Assembly (NCBI GenBank): GCA_028821605.1
Contig: JAPPFM010000030.1
Coordinates: 19,313-83,312 of the forward strand
DNA from: Candidatus Poribacteria bacterium
GTDB lineage: Bacteria; Poribacteria; WGA-4E; WGA-3G
DNA: 64,000 bases
Reading direction: 5' to 3'
Below the pieces are notes generated by a model. It was given only the letters and a program-made list of their open reading frames with translations. It did no database searches and had not been told where the DNA came from. Positions 54,265-61,811 of the stretch are shown piece by piece (position 1 is the first letter of the stretch; every line of letters begins with the position of its first letter). A program made the position numbers and the translations under genes.

Positions 54265-54951
54265 CTATGAACCACTTTCAAATAGATAGGCTACAGCCCG
54301 CTGGAACTGTTCAAAGAGTTGAGCGTTTACAGCGTCTTTGCTATCGGGTGGTTCGTGCTGAGGTGCGGGGTCTTTAACATCGGATTGGGTGCTCACCCCG
54401 CTATTCTGGTCAGATAGTTTAGCACACTCTACGCTTTTTTGTAAAGCGACATCTCGGTCTGAGATTGCACCGAGGATGCTGCGATAATACCATGCTTGGT
54501 CTTCAATGCCACCGTGAAACCGCTCCCACACGGTATCACCAATGACATCGTATTCCGAAATGATAGTGCGTAGATTGTGGAGTTTGTCAGCACATGTTAC
54601 GAGGCAGACTTCAGGGCTGGCGGTTCGTAACGCTTCGATGCGTTCGGTTTTACGCGCTCGCCACCGCAACGCTTTGTTCTCTGAACAGCCATCGACGATA
54701 TTTGCGATATGATCTCCGAAACGGTCCCGGATAAATTCCAATGTCAGTTCGGTGTCTTCAACAGTATCATGGAGGATGCCTGCAATAATCACCGCTTCGG
54801 CGCACCCTGCTTCCATTAAAATAAGTCCGACAGCATAAGGATGTGTGATATAAGGCGTGCGAGTGCCTTTCCGATATTGCCCGTGGTGGGCTTCGGCGGC
54901 GACTTCTATCGCTTCTTCAATCCTGTTTTTCCCTGTTCCGTTCTGCGTCAT
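54265..54951 (-). CDS. HD-domain hydrolase of the RelA/SpoT type (SpoT-like hydrolase domain only)
   Basis: The ATG at 54951, after GGAAAG, gives 228 residues; a TTG at 55002 would add 17. Residues about 20-90 contain the (p)ppGpp-hydrolase HD pattern: AAEAHHGQYRKGTRTPYITHPYAVG, then IIAGILHDTVEDTELTLEFIRDRFG and CADKLHNLR. There is no synthetase domain or TGS/ACT domain, so it is a single-domain protein like small SAH hydrolases (Mesh1). It may remove (p)ppGpp or other nucleotides. The C-terminal 60 residues are low-complexity and acidic. Confidence 0.88.
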   Translation of the reverse strand: MTQNGTGKNRIEEAIEVAAEAHHGQYRKGTRTPYITHPYAVGLILMEAGCAEAVIIAGILHDTVEDTELTLEFIRDRFGDHIANIVDGCSENKALRWRARKTERIEALRTASPEVCLVTCADKLHNLRTIISEYDVIGDTVWERFHGGIEDQAWYYRSILGAISDRDVALQKSVECAKLSDQNSGVSTQSDVKDPAPQHEPPDSKDAVNAQLFEQFQRAVAYLFESGS

Positions 54952-55064
54952 GCTTTCCAATTGGTGCCTATAATTGTCGTAACACACTGTTAAAAAATTC
55001 AAGACTTAAAGATTTTTAAATGATACACTAATTTGAACGCATCCGTCAAGACATTTTTAGAACT

Positions 55065-55167
55065 TATAGTAAAACCTAAAAATAAAAAAACATTTTGTAG
55101 GGGCACCCCTTGTGGATGCCCTAAATGTGGCGTTTAAAAGGTCCTATTAATTCTAAATTTTACTATA
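55065..55167. mobile_element. MITE-like element with TATAGTAAAACCTA ends
   Basis: TATAGTAAAACCTA at 55065-55078 and TAAATTTTACTATA at 55154-55167 are imperfect terminal inverted repeats of a 103-nt element with an inner GTAGGGGCACCCC palindrome and no gene. Similar ends occur in 35349-35801. Placed between the HD gene and the M81 gene. Confidence 0.6.
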
Positions 55168-55299
55168 GTTATCAGTACGCTGCGCTTTCAGGACTCAGTT
55201 AAGAAGCAATTTGTGACAGTGAGTGGAAACGCCAACCGCAAGCGCATGACTGAAAACTGGTAACCAGTAACTGAAAACTATTCACAAGGAAAATATATT
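55168..55299. repeat. palindromic intergenic repeat (GTTATCAGT family)
   Basis: Begins GTTATCAGTACGCTGCGCTTTCAGGACTCAGTTAAGAAG and ends ACTGAAAACTGGTAACCAGTAACTGAAAACTATT. AAGGAAAA near the end serves as ribosome site for the M81 gene. Confidence 0.65.
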
Positions 55300-56754
55300 A
55301 TGACAACAATTGCTATCGGCGGCATCATGCACGAATCGAATACGTTTAGCAACACACCCACCGATTTCGCTGCGTTCCCTCAGGTCCATGCTGGCAATAT
55401 ACGCAAAGTCTGGGGAGAGGCACATCACGAAATAGGAGGGTTCATTCAGGGCGCAACGGAATACGGTTATACGGCTTACCCGATGTTCATGACCTCGGCA
55501 ACACCGGCAGGGCGCGTAACAGATGACGCTTTTGACCGACTCACCGAGATGCTCATCCAACACCTCAAGGCTGCACCGAAATACGAAGGGCTCCTGCTTG
55601 CACTTCACGGTGCGCTGGTCGTGGAGAGTTACCCCGACGGTGACGGTGAGGTTTTACGGCGGCTCCGCGATACCTTCGGTCGAGATTTACCGATCGTCGT
55701 TACGCTCGACCAGCACGCCAACGTCTCCGAGCAGATGGTCGCTGAATCGACGGCACTCGTGATTTACAAGACAACACCGCACATCGATCAACGCCAACGC
55801 GGGTTGCAGGCAGCGGAATTAATGATGCGGATACTCCAAGACGGGATTACACCCACACAAGCCCTCGTCAAACCGCCGATGCTCCTCAATATCTTGTACC
55901 ATACCACCAACGTGCCGCCGATGGAGCCTATCCTCACAGCAGCGAAACAACTGGAAGCGCGTCCCGATGTCCTCGCCGCGAACGTCGCCTTGGGATATCC
56001 GTACGCCGATGTCCATGAAGCGGGCCCCTCCTTCGTTGTCGTCACTGATAACGACCCGCACCTCGCACAGCGCGAAGCGGATCGTCTCTCAGATATGTTA
56101 TGGAACGTCCGTGGACAACTCACGTTGGATCTCCCCGATGCAGCACAGGCAGTCGAGCAAGCCATCCAATCTGAAAGACCTCCGGTTATCCTTGTTGAAA
56201 TGGGGGACAATATCGGTGGGGGTTCGCCCGGAGATGGCACCTTCATTTTAGCGGAGTTGGCACGACAGAAAGCATCTGAATATGTCGTTGTCGTTTATGA
56301 TCCAGAGGCTGTGCAAAATTGCGTTCAAGCGGGTGTCGGCAATAGCGTCTCGCTCCAAGTCGGTGGGAAAATGGACACCCTACACGGCGATCCTGTCTCA
56401 ATTCAGGGTAACGTCCGTCTCATCCACGATGGTCGCTATGAGGAGACGCAACCTCGGCACGGTGGGCAGCGATACCACGATCAGGGATTGACGGTTGTCG
56501 TTGCGGTGGGAGATTCTTTGGTTGTGCTAACGAGTCGGCGGCAAACGCCGTTTAGTCTCCAGCAGTTGTTGAGTCTCGGTATTGATCCGACGGCAATGCG
56601 GATGATTGTCGTCAAAGCTGCGGTTGCTTACCGTGCCGCTTATGAGCCGATTGCTGGACAGATTATTGAGGTGGACACGCCGGGATTGACTGCCGTGAAC
56701 CCGCTGCATTTTGAATATCACAATGTTCGGCGACCGCTGTTCCCGTTGGATTGA
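55300..56754 (+). CDS. M81 family (MlrC-like) metallopeptidase
   Basis: The 484-residue protein starts IAIGGIMHESNTFSNTPTDFAAF, then LLLALHGALVVE, VTLDQHANVSEQMV, YKTTPHIDQRQRGLQAAELM and VEMGDNIGGGSPGDGTFIL, the MlrC family pattern with its metal-binding histidines. MlrC finishes degradation of the cyclic peptide microcystin, but most family members lack mlrA and have unknown substrates. AAGGA precedes the ATG. It stands alone in the plus direction between repeat blocks. Confidence 0.94.
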   Translation: MTTIAIGGIMHESNTFSNTPTDFAAFPQVHAGNIRKVWGEAHHEIGGFIQGATEYGYTAYPMFMTSATPAGRVTDDAFDRLTEMLIQHLKAAPKYEGLLLALHGALVVESYPDGDGEVLRRLRDTFGRDLPIVVTLDQHANVSEQMVAESTALVIYKTTPHIDQRQRGLQAAELMMRILQDGITPTQALVKPPMLLNILYHTTNVPPMEPILTAAKQLEARPDVLAANVALGYPYADVHEAGPSFVVVTDNDPHLAQREADRLSDMLWNVRGQLTLDLPDAAQAVEQAIQSERPPVILVEMGDNIGGGSPGDGTFILAELARQKASEYVVVVYDPEAVQNCVQAGVGNSVSLQVGGKMDTLHGDPVSIQGNVRLIHDGRYEETQPRHGGQRYHDQGLTVVVAVGDSLVVLTSRRQTPFSLQQLLSLGIDPTAMRMIVVKAAVAYRAAYEPIAGQIIEVDTPGLTAVNPLHFEYHNVRRPLFPLD

Positions 56755-56834
56755 TGTCGGAACGTTTCCGTCTGAATGCAGATCGCATTTGGGCGAGTAC
56801 GCCGCAAATCGCGGATTATCACGGATGACACGGA

Positions 56835-56889
56835 TTTCGCGGATTAGAGGATATATTGTATCCAGATAGTCTTAGCCCCAGCGGGGCGG
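56835..56889. repeat. TCGCGGAT/AGCGGGGC dispersed repeat, first copy
   Basis: These 55 nt, ending in the palindrome CCCCAGCGGGGCGG, recur with very few differences at 59055-59109. Preceded by tandem CGCGGAT/CACGGAT units. Confidence 0.8.
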
Positions 56890-56966
56890 CGTTTGTGTAG
56901 AATTGTCTTAAGAAGACATTGACTTTCGCACAGCGATATGATAAAATTTTCCTAAGATGGTGAGTT

Positions 56967-58595
56967 ATGGGAGAAAAGGAAATGAAAACCTTTGGCACAC
57001 AGGGCCGCGTGTATCCGAGCCGACACTACGTCGTCCCACGCACCGAGGAGAAAACAGAATTTATCAAACGCGTTAAAGAAGGACGCTATATCGTCCTCTT
57101 CGCACCGCGACAGACTGGCAAGACAACCTTCTTTCGATTGGCACTTGATACACTTACCACCCAAGAGCCCAACTACTTCCCAATCCAATTGAATTTTGAG
57201 GAGTACGAAGACTACACCGCTTCCGAATTTTACTGTAACCTTTACGAAGATATTCGTGAAGAGATAGAAAACGTTTTTCAGAAGCGAGAAGAAACTCTGC
57301 CGAAAGCACTCATCCAATTTTTAGAAAATACAGCACTGACCGACCACGTTTCAATGCGAAGGTTCTTTACACGCTTCGATAGTTTCGTACCAGACCATAG
57401 AGTCGTTCTCACCATTGACGAGTTTGACGCTATTCCGCGCGATGCACTCAAAGGTTTTCTGCATTCACTCCGTCGTATTTATCTCGTTGATGAGAATCGG
57501 TGCCCTCATAGCGTTAGTATCATCGGAGTTAAGAGTATTACGCAACTCAGTTATGATCGTTCTGTCTCTCCTTTCAATATCCAAGATGAGTTCAACTTGC
57601 CGAATTTCACGCTTGAAGAGGTGCGTGAGCTGCTTGGACAGTATACCGAAGAGATTGGGCAGGCTTTTGAGGAAAAAGTCATTGCCTCGATTCACAAGCA
57701 AACTGCGGGGCAACCTGTGCTTGTCAATCACTTCGCCGAGATACTCACAGAGAGTTTGGACATTCCGAAAACCGAGCCGATTACGATGGCACACTTTTTG
57801 AAAGCACACACGCAGCTCCTTCGTGGACAGAATACCAATATTAAGCATCTCACAACCAATATCCGAAAAAAAACGAGATTTGAAAGCGTTCTGATGCGTA
57901 TTATGGAGCGTGATGAAGGCGTAGACTTTAATCTTGATAATGACATTATCAGTGAACTCGCTACCTATGGTGTCATTAAAGAAGGAAGGGACGGGATGTG
58001 TGAGATTCTCAACCCAATTTATCTCTACCGGATTATGAGAGCCTTCAAGCCAGTCGTGAACGGGGTGGAGACTGAATATTTCCCTGAAAATTTCAATGAT
58101 GCCTTTATTCATTACCTCATGCCTACCGGAGAGATTGATATGGTATCGCTCCTTAATAACTTCCGAGATTTTATCGGACGCGCAGGGTTCAAAATCCTGC
58201 AAGTGCCAGATACACCTCAGGAGTCTGTCGGGTGGCATTTACTGCTGGCGTATCTTGACGAATTTGTGAGACTTATTGGTGGTGTGATGCACATAGAAGT
58301 CCAAACCGGTCGTGGCAGAATGGATCTTCTTATCACTCATAATCAGCGAAAATACGTTGTCGAGACAAAAATTTGGAGGGGCGCGGCCCGTTATCTGGCG
58401 GGGAAAAAGCAGCTAGCGGCATATCTCAAGTTGGAAGGTGTAACGGTGGGCTATTACGTCGTTTTTGATCACCGCGAAGTGTCGGAGCCGCGCGTAGAAA
58501 CACAGACGATAGAGGGGATAACGATTCGGAGCTATGTCATTCCTGTCATCCAAGAACGCCCTTCAGACGAACATCGCGGTAGTGAACACAAATAA
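56967..58595 (+). CDS. AAA-like ATPase with C-terminal PD-(D/E)XK nuclease-like domain
   Basis: The 542-residue protein has a Walker A FAPRQTGKTTFF at about residues 47-58 and a Walker B VVLTIDEFDAI, followed by STAND-like helical sequence (FTLEEVRELLGQY, QPVLVNHFAEIL). Its last 140 residues hold RGRMDLLITHNQRKYVVETKIWRG, matching the D...ExK core of PD-(D/E)XK nuclease-like domains. This is the AAA-ATPase-like/PD-(D/E)XK family common near mobile genes; activity unknown. ATG at 56982 after GGGAGAAAAGGAA may be the true start (537 residues). Not obviously in an operon. Confidence 0.85.
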   Translation: MGEKEMKTFGTQGRVYPSRHYVVPRTEEKTEFIKRVKEGRYIVLFAPRQTGKTTFFRLALDTLTTQEPNYFPIQLNFEEYEDYTASEFYCNLYEDIREEIENVFQKREETLPKALIQFLENTALTDHVSMRRFFTRFDSFVPDHRVVLTIDEFDAIPRDALKGFLHSLRRIYLVDENRCPHSVSIIGVKSITQLSYDRSVSPFNIQDEFNLPNFTLEEVRELLGQYTEEIGQAFEEKVIASIHKQTAGQPVLVNHFAEILTESLDIPKTEPITMAHFLKAHTQLLRGQNTNIKHLTTNIRKKTRFESVLMRIMERDEGVDFNLDNDIISELATYGVIKEGRDGMCEILNPIYLYRIMRAFKPVVNGVETEYFPENFNDAFIHYLMPTGEIDMVSLLNNFRDFIGRAGFKILQVPDTPQESVGWHLLLAYLDEFVRLIGGVMHIEVQTGRGRMDLLITHNQRKYVVETKIWRGAARYLAGKKQLAAYLKLEGVTVGYYVVFDHREVSEPRVETQTIEGITIRSYVIPVIQERPSDEHRGSEHK

Positions 58596-58703
58596 TCCGA
58601 GAAATCCGGGCTATCTGTGTGTAGAAAAGCGTCCACCCATACGTCTTAACCACAGTAGGGCGACACTGTCCAGTTCTCTTTACGTAAGTCCTATATAATT
58701 CCT

Positions 58704-59051
58704 CTGAATCGCGGATTTCGCGGATGACACGGATTTTAAGCCATCGGTCTGATGCAGCCGTAGGTTGGGTTGAACGGGATACTACTGAAAACGCCCCATA
58801 GAAGATAACTCCCAATTTTACCGAAAACCTAAAATTATCAAAAACCGAGTGAAACCCAACGTCCCCTTACATTGACAGCGTTTTGATTGTTGGGTTTCGC
58901 TATAGTTATCTATCCGGATGCGGCATTGAAGGCAGAGATTCATCGCAGACATTGTAAGTTTTTTTCAGTTTCACCGCTCAACCCAACCTACAATGTGAAC
59001 CATGATTCATGTAATTTTCAGGATTATGGACAGCGTTTTCGTCTGAATCGC
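58704..59051. repeat. about 350-nt dispersed repeat, first copy, with MITE-like core
   Basis: This block recurs at 59758-60115 with the same order: CTGAATCGCGGAT units, TTTTAAGCCATCG, a core with ends GTAGGTTGGGTTGAACGG (58760-58777) and CCGCTCAACCCAACCTAC (58974-58991, one mismatch), inner GAGTGAAACCCAAC/GTTGGGTTTCGC arms, then GTGAACCATGATT and TTTTCGTCTGAATCGCG. It and the flanking parts of 58596-59174 hold no gene. Confidence 0.85.
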
Positions 59052-59054
59052 GGA

Positions 59055-59109
59055 TTTCGCGGATTAGGAGATATATTGTATCCAGATCGTCTTAGCCCCA
59101 GCGGGGCGG
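59055..59109. repeat. TCGCGGAT/AGCGGGGC dispersed repeat, second copy
   Basis: Second copy of 56835-56889; a further CCCCAGCGGGGCGGC follows at 59146-59160, and a related CCCCGCTGGGGC at 27684-27695. Confidence 0.8.
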
Positions 59110-59174
59110 AATGTGTATAGAAACGCGCCCACCCACACGTCTCAGCCCCAGCGGGGCGGCACCATACGGTTTTC

Positions 59175-59561
59175 TTATGTAGACGGAATGCTTTTTACTG
59201 GTTTACGGTTCAACGCAATAAGACAGGCACTCAGCATATTTTCAACCTCCTGCCGTGTATCATCACGCAATGGGCCTGACAGTGCTGCACGATACAGGTT
59301 CACGGCGCGACTCGGATCCCCTACCTTTTCATAACACGATGCTGCACTAATCCGATGTATTGCGGCCTCTAACTCCCGACCGAGGACATCAAGCATCGGG
59401 GCAATATGCTCCTCATAAGTGGCAGCAGATAGCCAAAGCGGTTGCGCCGTTTCTGTCATACCAACTTCCCACAATGCTTGTGCTTTCGAGAGAATCTCTG
59501 ACTTTCGACGCATTGTCTCTTTGAGTGTCTTTGTGTAAGGTTCGATTTTTGGGGTAGACAT
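59175..59561 (-). CDS. TPR-like helical protein, unknown
   Basis: Taking ATG 59561 (after GAAG) gives 128 residues; a longer frame to 59648 adds 29. The product is all-helical with TPR-like pairs (ALWEVGMTETAQPLWLSAATYEEH, AAIHRISAASCYEKVGDPSRAVNLYRAAL), positions W-x2-A-x2-YxxxGD typical of tetratricopeptide repeats, which mediate protein contacts. No partner is recognised. It sits exactly between the two 350-nt repeats. Confidence 0.6.
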   Translation of the reverse strand: MSTPKIEPYTKTLKETMRRKSEILSKAQALWEVGMTETAQPLWLSAATYEEHIAPMLDVLGRELEAAIHRISAASCYEKVGDPSRAVNLYRAALSGPLRDDTRQEVENMLSACLIALNRKPVKSIPST

Positions 59562-59757
59562 ATCTTCACTCCATGCAAGGGTGGTAAGAAAATAGTATAA
59601 GGTGTCTAAACGCAGAGAAAGCGCAGGTAACTTGCGAATTTTAGGCATTTGCTCAATTGTTGTCTGAAGCAGGATTTACAGGATTTTAAGATTTATAAGA
59701 TTATAGCCGCTGTTGGGTTGACACGCAGTTTTTGTGTGCTGATGGAAACTAATTCAT

Positions 59758-60115
59758 CTGAATCGCGGATTATCGCGGATGACACGGATTTCGCGGATTT
59801 TAAGCCATCGATTTGATTCAGTTGTAGGTTGGGTTGAACGGGATATTACTGAAAATTCTACATAGAAGATAACTTTCAATTTTACCGAAAACGTAAAATT
59901 ATCAAAAACCGAGTGAAACCCAACACATTCTCACATTGACAGCGTTTGGGTGTTGGGTTTCGCTATGCTTATCTATTCGGATGCGGCATTGAAGGCAGAG
60001 ATTCATCGCATACATCGCCAGTTTTTTTCACTTTTATCGCTCAACCCAACCTACGATGTGAACCATGATTTATGTGATTTTCGAGATTATGGATGGCGTT
60101 TTCGTCTGAATCGCG
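59758..60115. repeat. about 350-nt dispersed repeat, second copy, with MITE-like core
   Basis: Second copy of 58704-59051, with core ends at 59824-59841 and 60037-60054. The rest of the gap 59562-60318 shows no gene apart from a weak TATAAT-like stretch near 60170. Confidence 0.85.
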
Positions 60116-60318
60116 AATTATAACGATGGATTTACCTGGCAGAAAAATTTGATACTGTAAGACATTTTCTGTATAATTAATTGCATAAGCGCATAAGTTT
60201 AACCTACACAAGGCGGAATAGGGAAGTTTGTAGCATTCGACACAGAATATCAAAAAAATTTGGACACAATTCCAGTAAATTCGGTCCACATAGCAGAGAA
60301 ATGGAGGGAGAAAAATCT

Positions 60319-61785
60319 ATGTCAGAAATTATAACGTCCAGTTATCAAATAGACGATGATCCTTTAACGACATATAATTTACAATTTCAAAAAATTAAGA
60401 ACGTTAATAATCGTGGTACAGGTTATACTCCGTGTATTTATTGTGATGAATTTCGTGAATGCTCTGATGAACATTTTCTACAAAGGGCACTAGTTGATGA
60501 AGAATTGTGGGATACAAATTTAGATCCTATTTTTGGAACTGCCATTTGCGAAGGTTGCAATAATAAATTTAGAAAAATTGATGATGCCGTTACAAAAGTT
60601 TCTCCGTTGGCTGAAATATCTAAAGGATTAAAGCAGGAATTAAATTTCGGATCTGATTTACAGATAAATGATAACATAAATGATCAATTATCTGTTAGAG
60701 GTATGAGGGTTATACACTATTTAGTTTTAGATTCACTTTTTCCTTTTTTAGGTCGTAATAAAATAAAAGCAAACCGCTTTAATTTTTCGCGTACCCCCGT
60801 TCCCTTGGCACCTCAAATCGTTTTTATTTCGGATGAATCAGCATTTAAAACTATTGCTGAGAAATGGTCAGAATCAGAATTTCAAGATAAACTAAAAATT
60901 ACTAATTCAAAAAAAGAACCTGGAAAATATTCAATAGATAATGTAATTGAATTTTGCCCTCCATCGCTACTTAAAAAGTACCTGGAAGATAAACAGAATT
61001 TGGAACAAAAATTTTTGAAGGCAGAAAAAATATGTATTGTAAGGCCTTTGGAAAAACCGGAAGAGAGTAATATAGCACCATTTTATGATTCCTTACCGGA
61101 TGAATTAAAAGCGAAAACAGAAAGAGTGATTGAAGATACATCCGACAAACCACAAAAAAGTAAGCGACGGACCTTAATAGTGCCTCATATCAAATCTAAA
61201 TTATTTGCCACTTCCATGAGAGGAGTGGTAAAAAACGCTTTTCACAGTTTTTTGTATGCTTATTCTATCCACTCCAATTATAATAAAGATTTAGAGCGGG
61301 ACCATCAATATAGGGGTTCAGAACCTATGTTTGATGGTGTTAGGGATTTTATTTTAAGGGGAGTTGGTAACATCAGTGAATTTATCCAGAGAGTGGATCC
61401 AATTGAAAATATAAGATTTTTGTCAAATAATTCAAAATTTTACCATCATCAATGTCACATAATAAATTTCCACATTACGGAAAATAACATCGGTTGTAGG
61501 ATCTCTTATTTTACAGGACTAAAAGGAGTGAATGAGTGTTATCAAGTTCTTCTCGCCAGAAATCCTGATTTTCAGGGTTCAGAAATATTGCCTGTAAATA
61601 ATCAAATTTTTCTTCCATTTCGTGTTCATTCTCGCAGCTCTTTTTATGAGACTCTTGAAGCTCAGCAACCCTTATTACATTATCCAACAAAAACCATTCA
61701 AATGTATGCTACTAACCTTATCTATAATCACAAAAGAGATTATAATGTTATTGTGCAACAAACTCCTCAACAACGATTTTGGTAA
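60319..61785 (+). CDS. AT-rich HNH-type zinc-finger endonuclease-like protein
   Basis: ATG 60319 is chosen because GGAGGGAG at 60303-60310 lies eight bases before it, giving 488 residues. Near the N-terminus are CIYC (C39, C42), DEH (H52) and CEGCNNKF (C77, C80, N81), the zinc and catalytic pattern of HNH endonucleases. The remaining 400 residues are not recognised. The gene is clearly more AT-rich than its neighbours and uses many AAA, ATT and TTA codons, a sign of recent transfer. It converges on the restriction-modification gene 61812-64000, 26 nt away. A defence or mobile-element role is likely, but not shown. Confidence 0.75.
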   Translation: MSEIITSSYQIDDDPLTTYNLQFQKIKNVNNRGTGYTPCIYCDEFRECSDEHFLQRALVDEELWDTNLDPIFGTAICEGCNNKFRKIDDAVTKVSPLAEISKGLKQELNFGSDLQINDNINDQLSVRGMRVIHYLVLDSLFPFLGRNKIKANRFNFSRTPVPLAPQIVFISDESAFKTIAEKWSESEFQDKLKITNSKKEPGKYSIDNVIEFCPPSLLKKYLEDKQNLEQKFLKAEKICIVRPLEKPEESNIAPFYDSLPDELKAKTERVIEDTSDKPQKSKRRTLIVPHIKSKLFATSMRGVVKNAFHSFLYAYSIHSNYNKDLERDHQYRGSEPMFDGVRDFILRGVGNISEFIQRVDPIENIRFLSNNSKFYHHQCHIINFHITENNIGCRISYFTGLKGVNECYQVLLARNPDFQGSEILPVNNQIFLPFRVHSRSSFYETLEAQQPLLHYPTKTIQMYATNLIYNHKRDYNVIVQQTPQQRFW

Positions 61786-61811
61786 AGTGATAAAACTGAA
61801 ATTTAAGGTAA

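Noticed and set aside
33046..55299. CRISPR array made by the recurring GTTATCAGT units
   Set aside because: Units are palindromic, lie in separate gaps, lack constant length and spacer spacing, and no cas gene is present.
55300..56754. Evidence of microcystin degradation
   Set aside because: Only the MlrC-like gene is present; mlrA, mlrB and mlrD are missing and the family is broad.
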